This document shows positions 34,501 to 45,053 of a stretch of DNA of 64,000 nt, in pieces. Every line of letters begins with the position of its first letter. Position 1 is the first letter of the stretch. The notes beneath the pieces were generated by a model. That model searched no databases. It was not told the origin of the DNA and saw nothing but the letters and a program-made list of their open reading frames with translations. The DNA lies in contig CP034976.1 of assembly GCA_004026145.2 (NCBI GenBank), positions 13,211,887 through 13,275,886 of the forward strand, read 5' to 3'. This DNA comes from Takifugu bimaculatus (Eukaryota > Chordata > Actinopteri > Tetraodontiformes > Tetraodontidae). The translations under genes and the position numbers were made by a program.

Positions 34501-36966
34501 GGAAGGAAGATGAGCAAATCTCTAGGCAACGTCATCGATCCTCTGGACGTCATTACAGGGATCGCTCTGGAAGTAAAGCCAAATCTTACGTTGATGCACG
34601 TTCAGATATGTGTGTGCATGAAGTGTTTTTCTCCTTTTCATTTGTCCACGCTCCCCTGAGGGCCATATTCTTTCCTAAGCTTTATTAAGCATCACTTTCT
34701 GCTTCCAACGAGCTTTATTGAGGTCATCAATCTCCTGAACAGCCGTGGAACCTGCTCAGACGAACGTGTCCTCTAGGGGGCACTTGTAGACTTGCAAACT
34801 TCACATTACTTTGTTTCAAAGGCTCCTTCTTTCCTGCCACTAAAAGCATAAATCAGCTGAAAGGCATTTTCTCATTTTGAGACAAATTGAGGAAATACTT
34901 TCCTGGTGATTTATTCCCTATTCCCACATCCTCTAGGGCCTCCATGCCCAGTTGATGGACAGCAACTTGGATCCACTGGAGGTGGAGAAGGCAAAGCAGG
35001 GCCAGAAGGCAGACTATCCAAATGGCATCCCAGAATGTGGCACAGATGCTCTCCGCTTTGCCCTTTGTGCCTACACAAGCCAAGGTGAACTCATTTATCC
35101 CCCCCAACCCACTTTTCTGTTGTTTAAAGTTCAAATCTTCAGCCTTAATTGATGCTTCTAAAGCCAGAGGCGAAACGAGGCAAATGTGGACATTTTGTGA
35201 TCAATATACATTTGCATGAATAGTTTTTGTTGGGTTTGTATTTCAGGAAGAGATATCAACCTGGACGTCAACCGCATCCTGGGCTATCGCCACTTCTGCA
35301 ACAAACTGTGGAATGCTGTTAAATTTGCCATGAGGACGCTGGGAGACCAGTTTGTGCCAGCAGATAAAGCCCAGGTGAGGAGCGGAAACCAACCAGGAGA
35401 CCCTCCATGGCGTCATAAGGCGGTCCTGTTTTATATAATGTTCAGTTTCAAACACACACAGACCAAATCCTGATGTATTTCCTCTTTTACACTTGATTCC
35501 CTCCCGCCCAGCTGAGCGGAGAGGAGAGCGTATCGGACCGGTGGATTCTCTCTCGGCTCAGCACAGCTGTGGCTCAGTGTGACGCTGCCTTCAGAACCTA
35601 CGACTTCCCAGCCATCACAACGGCCATTTACAACTTCTGGCTGTACGAGCTGTGTGACGTCTACTTGGTAAGCAGCTCGCAGAGCACTTGGGAAAAGAGC
35701 AAACCCGCAGGACATTTGTAACGTTGACACAGAAAACGGCTCGGTCCGTTCCGCTCTGGTCTTCAGGAAAGTGTGAAGCCCGTGTTCATCAAAGCAAAAG
35801 AAGACGGCAGCTGTGAGAGACCGGCCGCCGTGTGTAGACAGACGCTTTACACGTGCTTAGAGGTCGGGCTGCGCCTCCTGGCTCCCCTGATGCCCTTCGT
35901 CACCGAGGAGCTCTACCAGAGGCTCCCACGACGACGACCCCAGAGCGACCCCCCCAGCATCTGCGTGACGCCGTACCCCGACGCCGCGGAGGTGAGGCGA
36001 GCGAAAGGAAGCAGCCGCCGAACTGCTCAGACAGACGCTGCTGTGGAGTAGAACCAAAATCATGCTGAGTCATTGAAGGTGGTGATAGGATCTTTTCATT
36101 TGTTCCAGTTCTGCTGGCAGTGCGAGGACGTGGACCGTGACATGGACTTCATAATGGCCGTGGTCAGAACCATCAGGTCGCTGAGGTCCGACTATAAATT
36201 GACCAAGACTGCAGCGGACTGTAAGCAGACAAAACTCAACTGTTCATCACTTGTAGCGCCGCTCCCTGAAATATGTCTGCGGTTTAGGAAAACGCCAATG
36301 TGCTCGAGCTTCCTAATCAAATGATGATTAAATTTACGTGATTAATTATACACGACGATACCAGTCTAGATGAAATGCATCAGCTCCTGTGATTGGACTC
36401 GTTTCCCTGCAGGTTACCTTCAGTGCACAGACGCTGCCACCATGTCTCTGGTGCAGAAATACAGCCTGCAGATCCAGACGCTGTCTTACTCTCAAGCCAT
36501 CGTCCCCCTGATGGCCCCCCAGCCCGCCCCAGAAGGGTGCGCTGTGGCCATCGCCTCCGACAGATGTACAGTTAACATGATGCTCAAAGTAAGAGGGGAT
36601 CCCTTCTAATCGTTGGTTCTTGCCCAGCGTGAACTGATAAGGTTCGTTACCCTCCGGCCTGTAACTGTCGCAGGGTCTGATTGACGTCGAGAAAGAAGTG
36701 GCCAAACTGATGGGAAAGAAAACGGACCTGGAGAAACAAATCGAGAAACTGAGTGAAAAGATTTCCAAGGGTGACTACAAGGAGAAGGTGCCAGTAAAGG
36801 TGCAGGAGCAGGATGCTGAAAAGGTGGGAAGAGGTGGGAACAGGTGATGGAGCTGTGGATGACAAACACTGATCAGGTTTTTCCTTTTGAATCGCAGCTA
36901 CGACAGAGCCAGACGGAGCTGGAGAAGGTGAAAGAAGCCATGGACAACTTCCAGAAGATGATGTAA
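28510..36966 (+). CDS. vars1: vars1, valyl-tRNA synthetase (cytosolic)
   Basis: Attaches valine to tRNA-Val in the cytosol and edits mischarged threonine. Twenty-eight coding exons, 28510-28863 through 36898-36966, all join in phase, giving 1270 residues (human about 1264). Domains: GST-like N-terminus (about 1-220), Lys-rich linker (about 235-290), class Ia Rossmann core with PPPNVTGSLHLGH (HIGH motif HLGH at 353-356), CP1 editing insertion (TTRIETMLGDTAVAVHP, exon 32577-32756), DVLDTWFSSG, KMSKS at 862-866 (exon 34468-34572), anticodon-binding helices (about 960-1140) and a C-terminal coiled coil. Exon 5' ends include 28947, 29207, 29471, 29682, 30760, 30953, 31167, 31421, 31698, 32388, 32577, 32923, 33186, 33368, 33636, 33837, 34071, 34260, 34468, 34937, 35247, 35512, 35767, 36109, 36413, 36674 and 36898. 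No frame break in 3.8 kb of coding sequence. Confidence 0.98.
30195..30630. mobile_element. Tc1/mariner-derived MITE in a vars1 intron
   Basis: The ends form an imperfect inverted repeat. TTTGGACGCACCTTCTCATT near 30210 is matched in reverse complement near 30570-30600 (GGAAAGGTGTGACCAAGC). Internal fragments such as GAATGCCAAGA (about 30388-30398) and TTTTGATGTCTTCAGTATGAA (split across about 30500-30520) resemble a common fish Tc1-like element as I recall it. There is no coding capacity, so it is an internally deleted, non-autonomous copy. Confidence 0.6.
34770..34783 (+). promoter_or_regulatory. CTCF-like motif in a vars1 intron
   Basis: CCTCTAGGGGGCAC fits the CTCF core (CCASYAGRGGGCRS) with one mismatch. 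It lies in the intron between exons 34468-34572 and 34937-35084, in the same orientation as the motif at 21075. Confidence 0.45.
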
Positions 36967-37120
36967 CGTTGCCATTAACTTTATTTAAATCAGGAATTGT
37001 TTCCCTGTTTCTGAAGTCTTCAGTTTATCACCATTTTCAGTTGTATTGTGGAGGGAAATGAAAGCTCTTGAAAGAGATTTTGTCTGTATTAAAAATTTAG
37101 TCTTTGCCGCTGGAACATTT

Positions 37121-37126
37121 AATAAA
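37121..37126 (+). terminator. vars1 polyadenylation signal (AATAAA)
   Basis: Perfect AATAAA 155 bases after the vars1 stop codon, followed by an A-rich then T-rich tract. Confidence 0.75.
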
Positions 37127-37146
37127 GAAAAGAACAATGAATTCCT

Positions 37147-37152
37147 TTTATT
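37147..37152 (-). terminator. abhd16a polyadenylation signal (AATAAA on minus strand)
   Basis: TTTATT on the plus strand is AATAAA for abhd16a, about 440 bases past its stop. It is the only perfect hexamer I see there. It lies just 21 bases beyond the vars1 signal, so cleavage positions of the two genes should cross. Confidence 0.6.
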
Positions 37153-37593
37153 CAGCCTATTTAATAAGACATATGCGGAACATACAGCTCTGTACTCCTG
37201 AAACCTGAAAAGCATTATTTGGCTGCATTCTTAAAGATTAAATTTCGTTTAACCAGACGGCATTAGATTAATTATACAATATATTTCAATGTGAAGCTGC
37301 TTCCTTATAAAACACAAAGCACAATGGAAAGTGAGATGAACTGCGTATCCTTTTCTCCAGAGGGGGTAAAAATAAAATAAATCAGTGATTAACATATTTC
37401 AACATACGAGCTACCCTCGTTCAGGGGGCTTTAGGTGGGCACAGGATGGGGAAGCTGTCCTGGTGAACATTTCTTTACATGACAGCAACACTACGGAACA
37501 AAAGTGCGCTGAGAGACGAAAACAGACAATAGAAACTTCACAAATGTCTTCGCACCGGGAGGCGGCTCCGAGCACAGACCCGTCAGCCTCTCT

Positions 37594-40500
37594 TCACAGC
37601 CTCCAGGGTAAGTGAAACTGGGAGGCAGGCAGAGGGGTGCAGTGCGTCGTCTCGATGTTTTCCATGTACTTCCGAGCCTGGTGGTTGAAAGAACAGGGTG
37701 GGGATGGAGGAGGCATCGAGACAAAGACGTGGGAGGCGATGAGTGAAAAGTGCAGAGCTTGATTACATTAGCTTCACTCCGTCTCCTGTAGTGCCATTCA
37801 AATCCATCCCATCTCTGGAGGGTTTACAAGGTGGGTAAATAGAGCCTTATTCAGGAAGCATTAGCAAGGCAGGAAAACACAGCGTTGGCTGTAATTGATG
37901 GCACTCCCCTTGTTTGATGTTAAATGGCTTCAATAAGAGAAGTGTAGTGAAATAGATTACACTAGTCAACCTGAGAGCGCAGGTGAGCCGGTTACTATGG
38001 TAACCGGGAAAGTGGTCCTCCATGATAATGATACCCAAATAGTTGGGTTTATGTTGTTTCTCTCTTCGGTGTGTGAGTAGAGGGGATGAAAGTCGGCTTT
38101 GTATGAGACAATTTGCCTTGTCGGAGGACCCGATATTAAAAATTCTAACTGAAGGTGGCTCAGAAGAAACCATGTGGCCTCGCTGTAATGCAGGTCTGAA
38201 CCACGGAGCTACACACAATCAGCTTACCAAGAAAAGTGCCAACTGCCGTCTTCCTTCCAGCGTCATGTCCTCACCTGGCGACAGAGAGAGCGTGAGAACG
38301 CGTAGACTGAGGGGAAAGGCGTCATGTGTGGGTGCACATAAAGGAGCTCCCAACCCACCGACACTCCATGGAAACGGAACTTCTCTGTCTGCCTGGTACG
38401 ACTGCAGCACAGACACGCACCAGTCGTCGTCCACCTCGTAGCCGGTGTACACCGACGCTGCAGAGAAAGTGAGCTGCCCTTTCATGTCTCTTCAACTCCC
38501 TCTTTTATCTTTTTTATTGATTTACCAAAAGTTAAGGCGGCGTAAAGACGATCTAAAGCCAACAGTAAGAGGTTATGTGATTACACGGCCGAGTGTGGTG
38601 GCAAAACAACCATCACAAAATGCCAACAGACCTGGGAAGAGGATTTAAACTTCCATAAGGATGTTTAAAGCTGACAATAAAAGAAAGTAACCTACAGAGA
38701 GTAACATCAAGAAGAGCGTCGTTAAATCGAATCGTACTCTGGCTTTATCACTCAGTAGCACATTCCTAAGATTTGAAGAGGAAAGTAAACATTTAAAAAG
38801 GGTTTCTTGTTGATGGAAATGCTGTTTTTAAGACTGGAGGCTGCCTGAGTGTTTGCTGTGGTCCCTGAACAATAACGTTGCCCACCATCTGGAGAGGAGC
38901 AGACTACGGTGTGCATAATGTGGTCGAGTGGGAGCATAAAAAGAAGACGAACAGTGAACTTACCTTCTTCCAACTGATTGGTGGCCCCCAGCCATTGTCT
39001 CACAACCCTTATTCCTTCATCTGTCATTATCTTGGGGTACCTGAGGAGACCACTGACATCACTGCTGGCATTCGGGAACACAAAACTACTTGAGATCTTT
39101 TCAACGGAGGCCGTGCAGTTATATTAATACACTTTTTTACCACTGTTATAAATACCAATAGCCTAAAATAAATTCCATCTCGTGTCCAGAGCTTGACGGT
39201 AGTTCTAACTTGTAATGTTACTACTGAAGAAACTTTGGGAATTCCAGCATTTGGAACATTGGGAAACTGACCTAAAGGACAGCCAGGAAAACCTGCGGTG
39301 GGTTTGTTAATGTCAAACAGCCTCACTGTCAAACAGAACGAGCCTATTCTGTCACTGAGATGAGACTGACCTGAATTGTAGCAGCTTCAGCAGGAGGTTA
39401 TTGCCTCTGTTGGACATGACATCCTGCGGACCCCTGAAACGCACTAAATAGGTCAAGTCGCTCTGCGGAAACATCACCGGCTCTTCCAATCTGTGCTTCT
39501 GCCCATCCACCACTTCCTTTCTGCCCAGACAGGATTCCAGATGTGCTGTAAAGTACTTACGTCGTGGTGATGATCTCATCTCTGGTTCGCCTGATGAGCA
39601 GGACCGGCCCCTGGTATCTGCAGGAAGGAAGGAAACCTTGTTAATCACCCCGACCAGCGTGGTTCTCGTCAGCGCTTTAATGAAGGCAGCCCTGCAGACA
39701 TCACTTCCTGCTCCATGTGCCCTCACTTCCTGTCAAACTCACTTGAGAAGCTGATCCGCATTGTTGAGATTCATATATTGTCGGACTGTGTGTTGCACTA
39801 ATGGTCCTAAAAGACAAGAGCGACATTTCAGTGGCTGAACTAAAGCTGGACGACATCGGTCGAGATCCCGATTGGACTCACTCCAGCTGTCAGGCATGAC
39901 CTTGAGAGCCAGAGGCAGAAGGTCATCAAAGGAGGCATCCAGCACCACGGATTTGATCTCTGGGTATGACATCACTGCCCAAGTGGCTAAGACAAGGAGA
40001 AAAGTCATCGTTGAAAAACAAGGAAACACATTTAATATAAAATGAAACCATTCTGGGACCCACGACCACATCATAGACACACTGTGGCGAGCGCCTTTGT
40101 TTACCTGTGAATCCTCCTATAGACCAGGCGTATATGATGATGTCATTGAGCTGGAAACCCAGCTTGTGTATAGCAAACTGAATCACCACATCCATGGCAT
40201 TGGCCTCGTTCTGGGGGAACGGGACTCCCTGGCAACAAGGAGACCAGGATAAGTGGCGATGCACCCTCACTAGGAAGCGTGCACGTTAACTGGTTCAGCA
40301 CGTTAACTGGTTCAGCAGTTTTCCAGTGCTCCTTCAACAGATAACAACCACTACAGGGGGGGGAGGGGGGGCTGACACTCACCGTACTGCCTCCAAACCC
40401 GGGGTGGTTCCAGCCCAGCACAGAGTAGCCACCTGCAGTATCACATGAACATTTAACTCACTGAAACACGACAAAGGAGCTAAAATGGTGCCCCCCCCAC

Positions 40501-43500
40501 CACAGGAGAAGGCCAAGACCCGCATGACTGCTCACCCTCCAGCGGAGTGTTCATGCAGCCCACCTCATAAAAGCCGGCGTTCCCTTCGCAGCAGATGACC
40601 TGTGGGGGGGTTAAAGGGTTGGTAAAAAGAAGCCCCGACGTCACTGGTGAAATGAAAACACACAACAATTAAAAGCAAAGGAGCGCAGCCGTTTACCAGA
40701 GTCTGACCATTCTGCCCCCCGACTCCCCTCCGGTCTACAAACATAGTGTCAATCTCATTCCCATCACAGGCCGACAGCTTGTTCCTTTGACCATCGAACT
40801 GTAGGAAAACAGACATGATGATCAGCGGTTTATACACTTTATATCATAATGTGTGTGTGTGTGTGTGGGGGGGGGGGTTCTACCTCCTCTATTAACTTAG
40901 CCTGGCCTTGTTGGAGCATGGGCCTCATGGCTTTCTGCAGTAACCCAACAGAACCAGGGTACAGCATCCTCCTCCCAAACGAATAGGTGACAAGAAAACT
41001 GGAGCAAACAACAGGCAACATCATTCCTCTGGAGCAGGACAAGTAGAATAAAACCTCACATAACTCCCAAAAAGGGGAAGCTAAAAAATGGATAGTCCTG
41101 TATCAGCGGTGTTCACCTTATGATGTGGCACGGCAGAGTGCGCACGGAGTGGAGGACGCCGTCTGCCGCTCCTCTGATCCTGGGCTCTGCTTTCAGGAGA
41201 GAAACACCAGCCTTGGACAGCTTCCTGTTACAATATTGGGGAGTTTGGAGCTTAATGCATATTTTAATGTTCAGTGGATCTATTATTCAAAATACAACAA
41301 AAAAAAAAAAAAATGCTTTGAACGCGAGTGTTCCGAATGGAAAGACGGACTTAAATGTGAATACTGAACACAAGAATTTCCACTAAAGTAACTGAAACTT
41401 ACGGATTGCTGACTTCAGCCCAGCTGAAATCCAAAGGCCAGTGTGAGAAGTCAAAGTCGTAGCACCTCAGCTTTTTCTGTTAAAGACAAAGGGAAATAAA
41501 ACTTTTGGTCTTTTAAAAACAGACACAACTGCCAAGGGCTTTCCTGCCTTTTCAGTAATTACAGCCAGACTCGTAATCATTTGGATAATTAAAGACTCTT
41601 TATCTTTCCCCTTGAGACAACAGTAAATGGAATTTAGCCATTTTCTAAATAAAACTGAAATGGAAATGAGCGTCCGACAGGCCCTGCGCCCTTGTATCCA
41701 CGGCCAATGGCAGCATTTATGTAGCTAAAGTGTTGCCAGAAATCCCCACAGGGATCGACCAGTTTGACAACCTTGTTTTCTGGTGTGAGACTCTTCTTGG
41801 CTTCTTCCAGGATGGCGATGAAATGAAGATAATCTGCATTTTTCCACCTCTCATACCCTTGTTGAAAAAGGAAACAGTGTCAACAAATAAAGCAAATTGA
41901 ATCCGAACCATGTTTTGCTTATGAAACCCAGATTGAGTGAATCCCGTTAGAAAGAGGCTCACCTCTGAGGCAGGCGACTCCCAGCAGACACACCAACACC
42001 GTTCCCAAATACTGGCTGACTGGAACCAGCTTACTGCTGCAGATATAACCTACAAACACACACAGCTACAGTGACACAAACATAAAAAACCCTCTGCTTC
42101 TCTGTCAGACTTGAGCTTCATTAACAAACACCAATAAAAAAACTGACTTTCTGACAAGAGCCTGCCAGCCCAACGCATAAATCAATATTGGAATCTCAAT
42201 AATATGCTAAGAAGTAGCAAACAACCGCAAGCAATTCATTTGAATTGATGCACAGACATCTTGGATGATTCAGTTGATTAATTGTAAATTAATCTCCCTC
42301 ATAGGAACAAAGTAATTCCAAAAAGCACTGGTTATTTTCTTTCTTAATGGAAGAAGCAAAGGAGGCCCATTAAAAATGATTTTCTAAAGTATTACTGCCA
42401 AATCTTTAATGATTTCACCTAATGATTGCAGGAGATAATTGCTTGATGCGCCATGGAATTGTCTATATAGGAAGATATATCTGGGCAAGTTTGATATTAA
42501 TAATAAAGGCTTAAAGGATCAACATTACACATCTAACGATATATCCAACATGTTAAACTCTTGTAAGCATTTTTTCTTTATGCATTACTGAAAGCCAAGT
42601 TTTTACATGTATCCTATAGAGGAAGGAAAAAAAACTTGGAAACTCACTTTGGAAACAATAAAACTATAATACTGTTGCCAGTTAAGTTTATTTAAGGGTA
42701 ACTGACTGACTGTATTATTTAAAAAGTAACGGATGATTTTACCGTTGTCAGTGTTCTACTGACTGGCTGTCATCTAGTTTTAGTCCATTTTTATTGGATT
42801 TAGGTTCCATTTATTGTAGTTTCCATTTTACCATATCGATAACAACAACAATTATTAAAAAGCTCGGTGAAGGGTAAGTTAGGAGCCTAAACCACTGACC
42901 ACATTTACACTTATACGTGCAGTGGATATGGGGCTAGAGTGAACAAATCATCGGGTTATCATGTTTATATTTTTACTTGACACATCATCCTGGGGCAACA
43001 TTGACAGTCATCAGCTTCTGAGTTAATGGGTTCCAACAAATGGAGCTCATGGCCGGTACCTTTCCTGTACAGGTAGCAGAGGAGGAGAGGAGAGCTGTAA
43101 TAGGACAGAGACCACAGCGCCGAAGCCTGGAGGAAGACACCGAGCTTTACATCAAGCACATCCTTCTCATATCACTCATGTGGCCATACGAACCCAGCCG
43201 AGGATGCTGTCGCTGTGTCCTTTCCAGAGTCCGGGGTTGGTAGTTCCATCCCTGCCAACAGACAACAGCGGTCATGGCTAATGTAGGCTACCACCCATGC
43301 TAATGAAGCTAGCCATCTGCGAGCATTACCTGCAGGTTGTGACAGACTTGTGACATTTAATCTTGCAACAACACGCTTCTTTCGCGTTCATGAGTCTCGC
43401 AAAGAAAATACCGTCCTTAGCTTTTAATTGAGTTCTTTCGTCCACTTTTAGCTCATTTCACTGCAGGATTAGCATTAGTTCAATGTGACCGAGGTAAAGG

Positions 43501-43868
43501 AAACATGCCATGCCGCTTCGGTAGTGCTGCTGTGGGGGTGGGGGGCAGGGGAACCTCATTGAAAGACAGGGTTATTTGGGGGGAATGGGGGGTTTGCACT
43601 GTTCTTTCATTCATTCATTCGTTTACTGCTACTGTGCAGCTGGATATCAATAACAGACACTTCCGGGACCTGGTCGGAGCGACATGATCGCGAAGAGATG
43701 AAATACTGCCAGTATTTTGCAGACAGCCGTGATCGGAGGCAAATAAAATATTAGGAATCACCATACCCTCCTCGCTGCCCTGTCTTCGGTCAGGGGTTGT
43801 TCCGGCGACCGGTGAATTCGTTGCAAATGAGGCCCGAAAACACAGCGAATCCACGACAACACGGCCAT
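37594..43868 (-). CDS. abhd16a: abhd16a (BAT5), phosphatidylserine lipase
   Basis: ABHD16A is an integral ER-membrane serine hydrolase that makes lysophosphatidylserine. Twenty coding exons in transcript order: 43868-43767, 43251-43194, 43126-43060, 42049-41963, 41857-41772, 41476-41403, 41224-41117, 40998-40884, 40798-40697, 40599-40536, 40432-40383, 40228-40105, 39986-39882, 39806-39743, 39617-39561, 39433-39371, 39040-38964, 38457-38359, 38274-38228 and 37677-37594, about 543 residues (human 558). Landmarks: membrane segments LWSLSYYSSPLLLCYL and YLGTVLVCLLGVACL, FGRRMLYPGSVGLLQKA, CDGNEIDTMFVDRR, CCEGNAGFYEVGC, VLGWNHPGFGGST, nucleophile Ser340 in YAWSIGGF, VVLDASFDDLLPLALK and HCTPLP at the C-terminus. 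Exon 43251-43194 is 58 bases where phase demands 57: YQPRTLE is in one frame and HSDSIL in the next, so it carries a +1 insertion. Tail-to-tail with vars1, as part of MHC class III synteny. Confidence 0.97.
40282..40315. repeat. 17-base tandem duplication in an abhd16a intron
   Basis: CACGTTAACTGGTTCAG occurs twice head to tail in the 150-base intron between exons 40432-40383 and 40228-40105. Confidence 0.9.
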
Positions 43869-45053
43869 TATTTCACTGGGAGGACTACGGAAGCCCAGCC
43901 GGGCCGAAAGTCACAAAGTCGAAGCACAAAATGAGGCTTAAAAATTAAAAGGCTTAAATCTTCTAATAATGCCTTCATATGTTCCTAATATTTGGGGACA
44001 TTCAGCTTGAAGTGTGTACATGTGCTACATTTTTAATGTGACTGCATTATTACCAAGGTTAACTGACACCCAGCATTTATTCACAAACTCATTTTTATTT
44101 TAATGAGCAAAATTTTCAGGAAATGATAATGGGCCAAGCAATAAGCTGATTAAAATTCAGGCTTTTTCAAAGCCATTAATTTTTATAACCTTCCATGTCA
44201 CCTTTTTTTTTTACTGCTTATTCTACAGGTGTCACAACATGTGGGGGAAATTACCTGCTTGGCGAAGGTTTTGCGTTATTTACGATTAAAGAAATATTAA
44301 TATAAATTTTGTCCTTTTTGCCAGGTCACCTTTTTTTAACCTGGCTTAGAAAAACCAAAAGACAAAAAAGGACTTAACTGGCTGCAATCAAAGTTATTAA
44401 AACTGCATATTTGAAATAGATTTCAATTAGTTTCTGACTACTAAAAAAATATTATTCATAATTCTATGTATTTACACACATATGCATAGATATATATTTT
44501 TGGTCTGCTAAAATCCAAAGAGCCACAGTGATGAAGTGTTTACTCTCATGCAGTTGAGGACAAGGCCAGACGTATTTAGACACTATGTGCAACTAAAAAC
44601 AATACACGAAGAAGTTCACAAAATCAACACTAAGTCGTTTACGATGTAATAAAATGATGCATTTTTTAATATAACTGACAGATTTCTGCAGCGTTTCAAC
44701 TCATTCTGTTGTTTCTCCGTGCTGGGAGAGCTGCACGTGAATGAGATGTGGGATGGTGATCGTGCACAAATCTGAAAAATGAGCACAAAGAAAAACTTAC
44801 CCCCCACACACACACACACAAAAAAAGCAAACAAAAAAACCCTTTTTATTCTCATTTCTACACAAACAGCCCACTCAACAATAACACACGGGTGACGGAG
44901 CACAATGTGCAAGTGCACGGCGTGATATTGTGTTTGTGTGTCGCTGGGATGTTCATGCTGGCGTGATGGGGAGCGTGAGAGTGGTGTGTGGGGCAGAGGA
45001 GTGACAGTGTAACACAAAGTGATTCAGCTGAACATACAAAAGGCAACAGGGGT
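43869..45053 (-). other. abhd16a upstream region and 3' UTR of the G6F-like gene
   Basis: The first tens of bases above 43868 are GC-rich and probably the abhd16a promoter and 5' UTR. The rest is A/T-rich and noncoding. Minus-strand AATAAA signals at 44850-44845 and 44081-44076 could end the G6F-like transcript. A short (CA)n tract lies near 44808-44820. Confidence 0.5.

Noticed and set aside
44616..45017. 133-codon minus-strand frame after the G6F-like tail
   Set aside because: It lies in the 3' UTR beyond the clear stop at 45054, includes CA-repeat sequence and has no domain.
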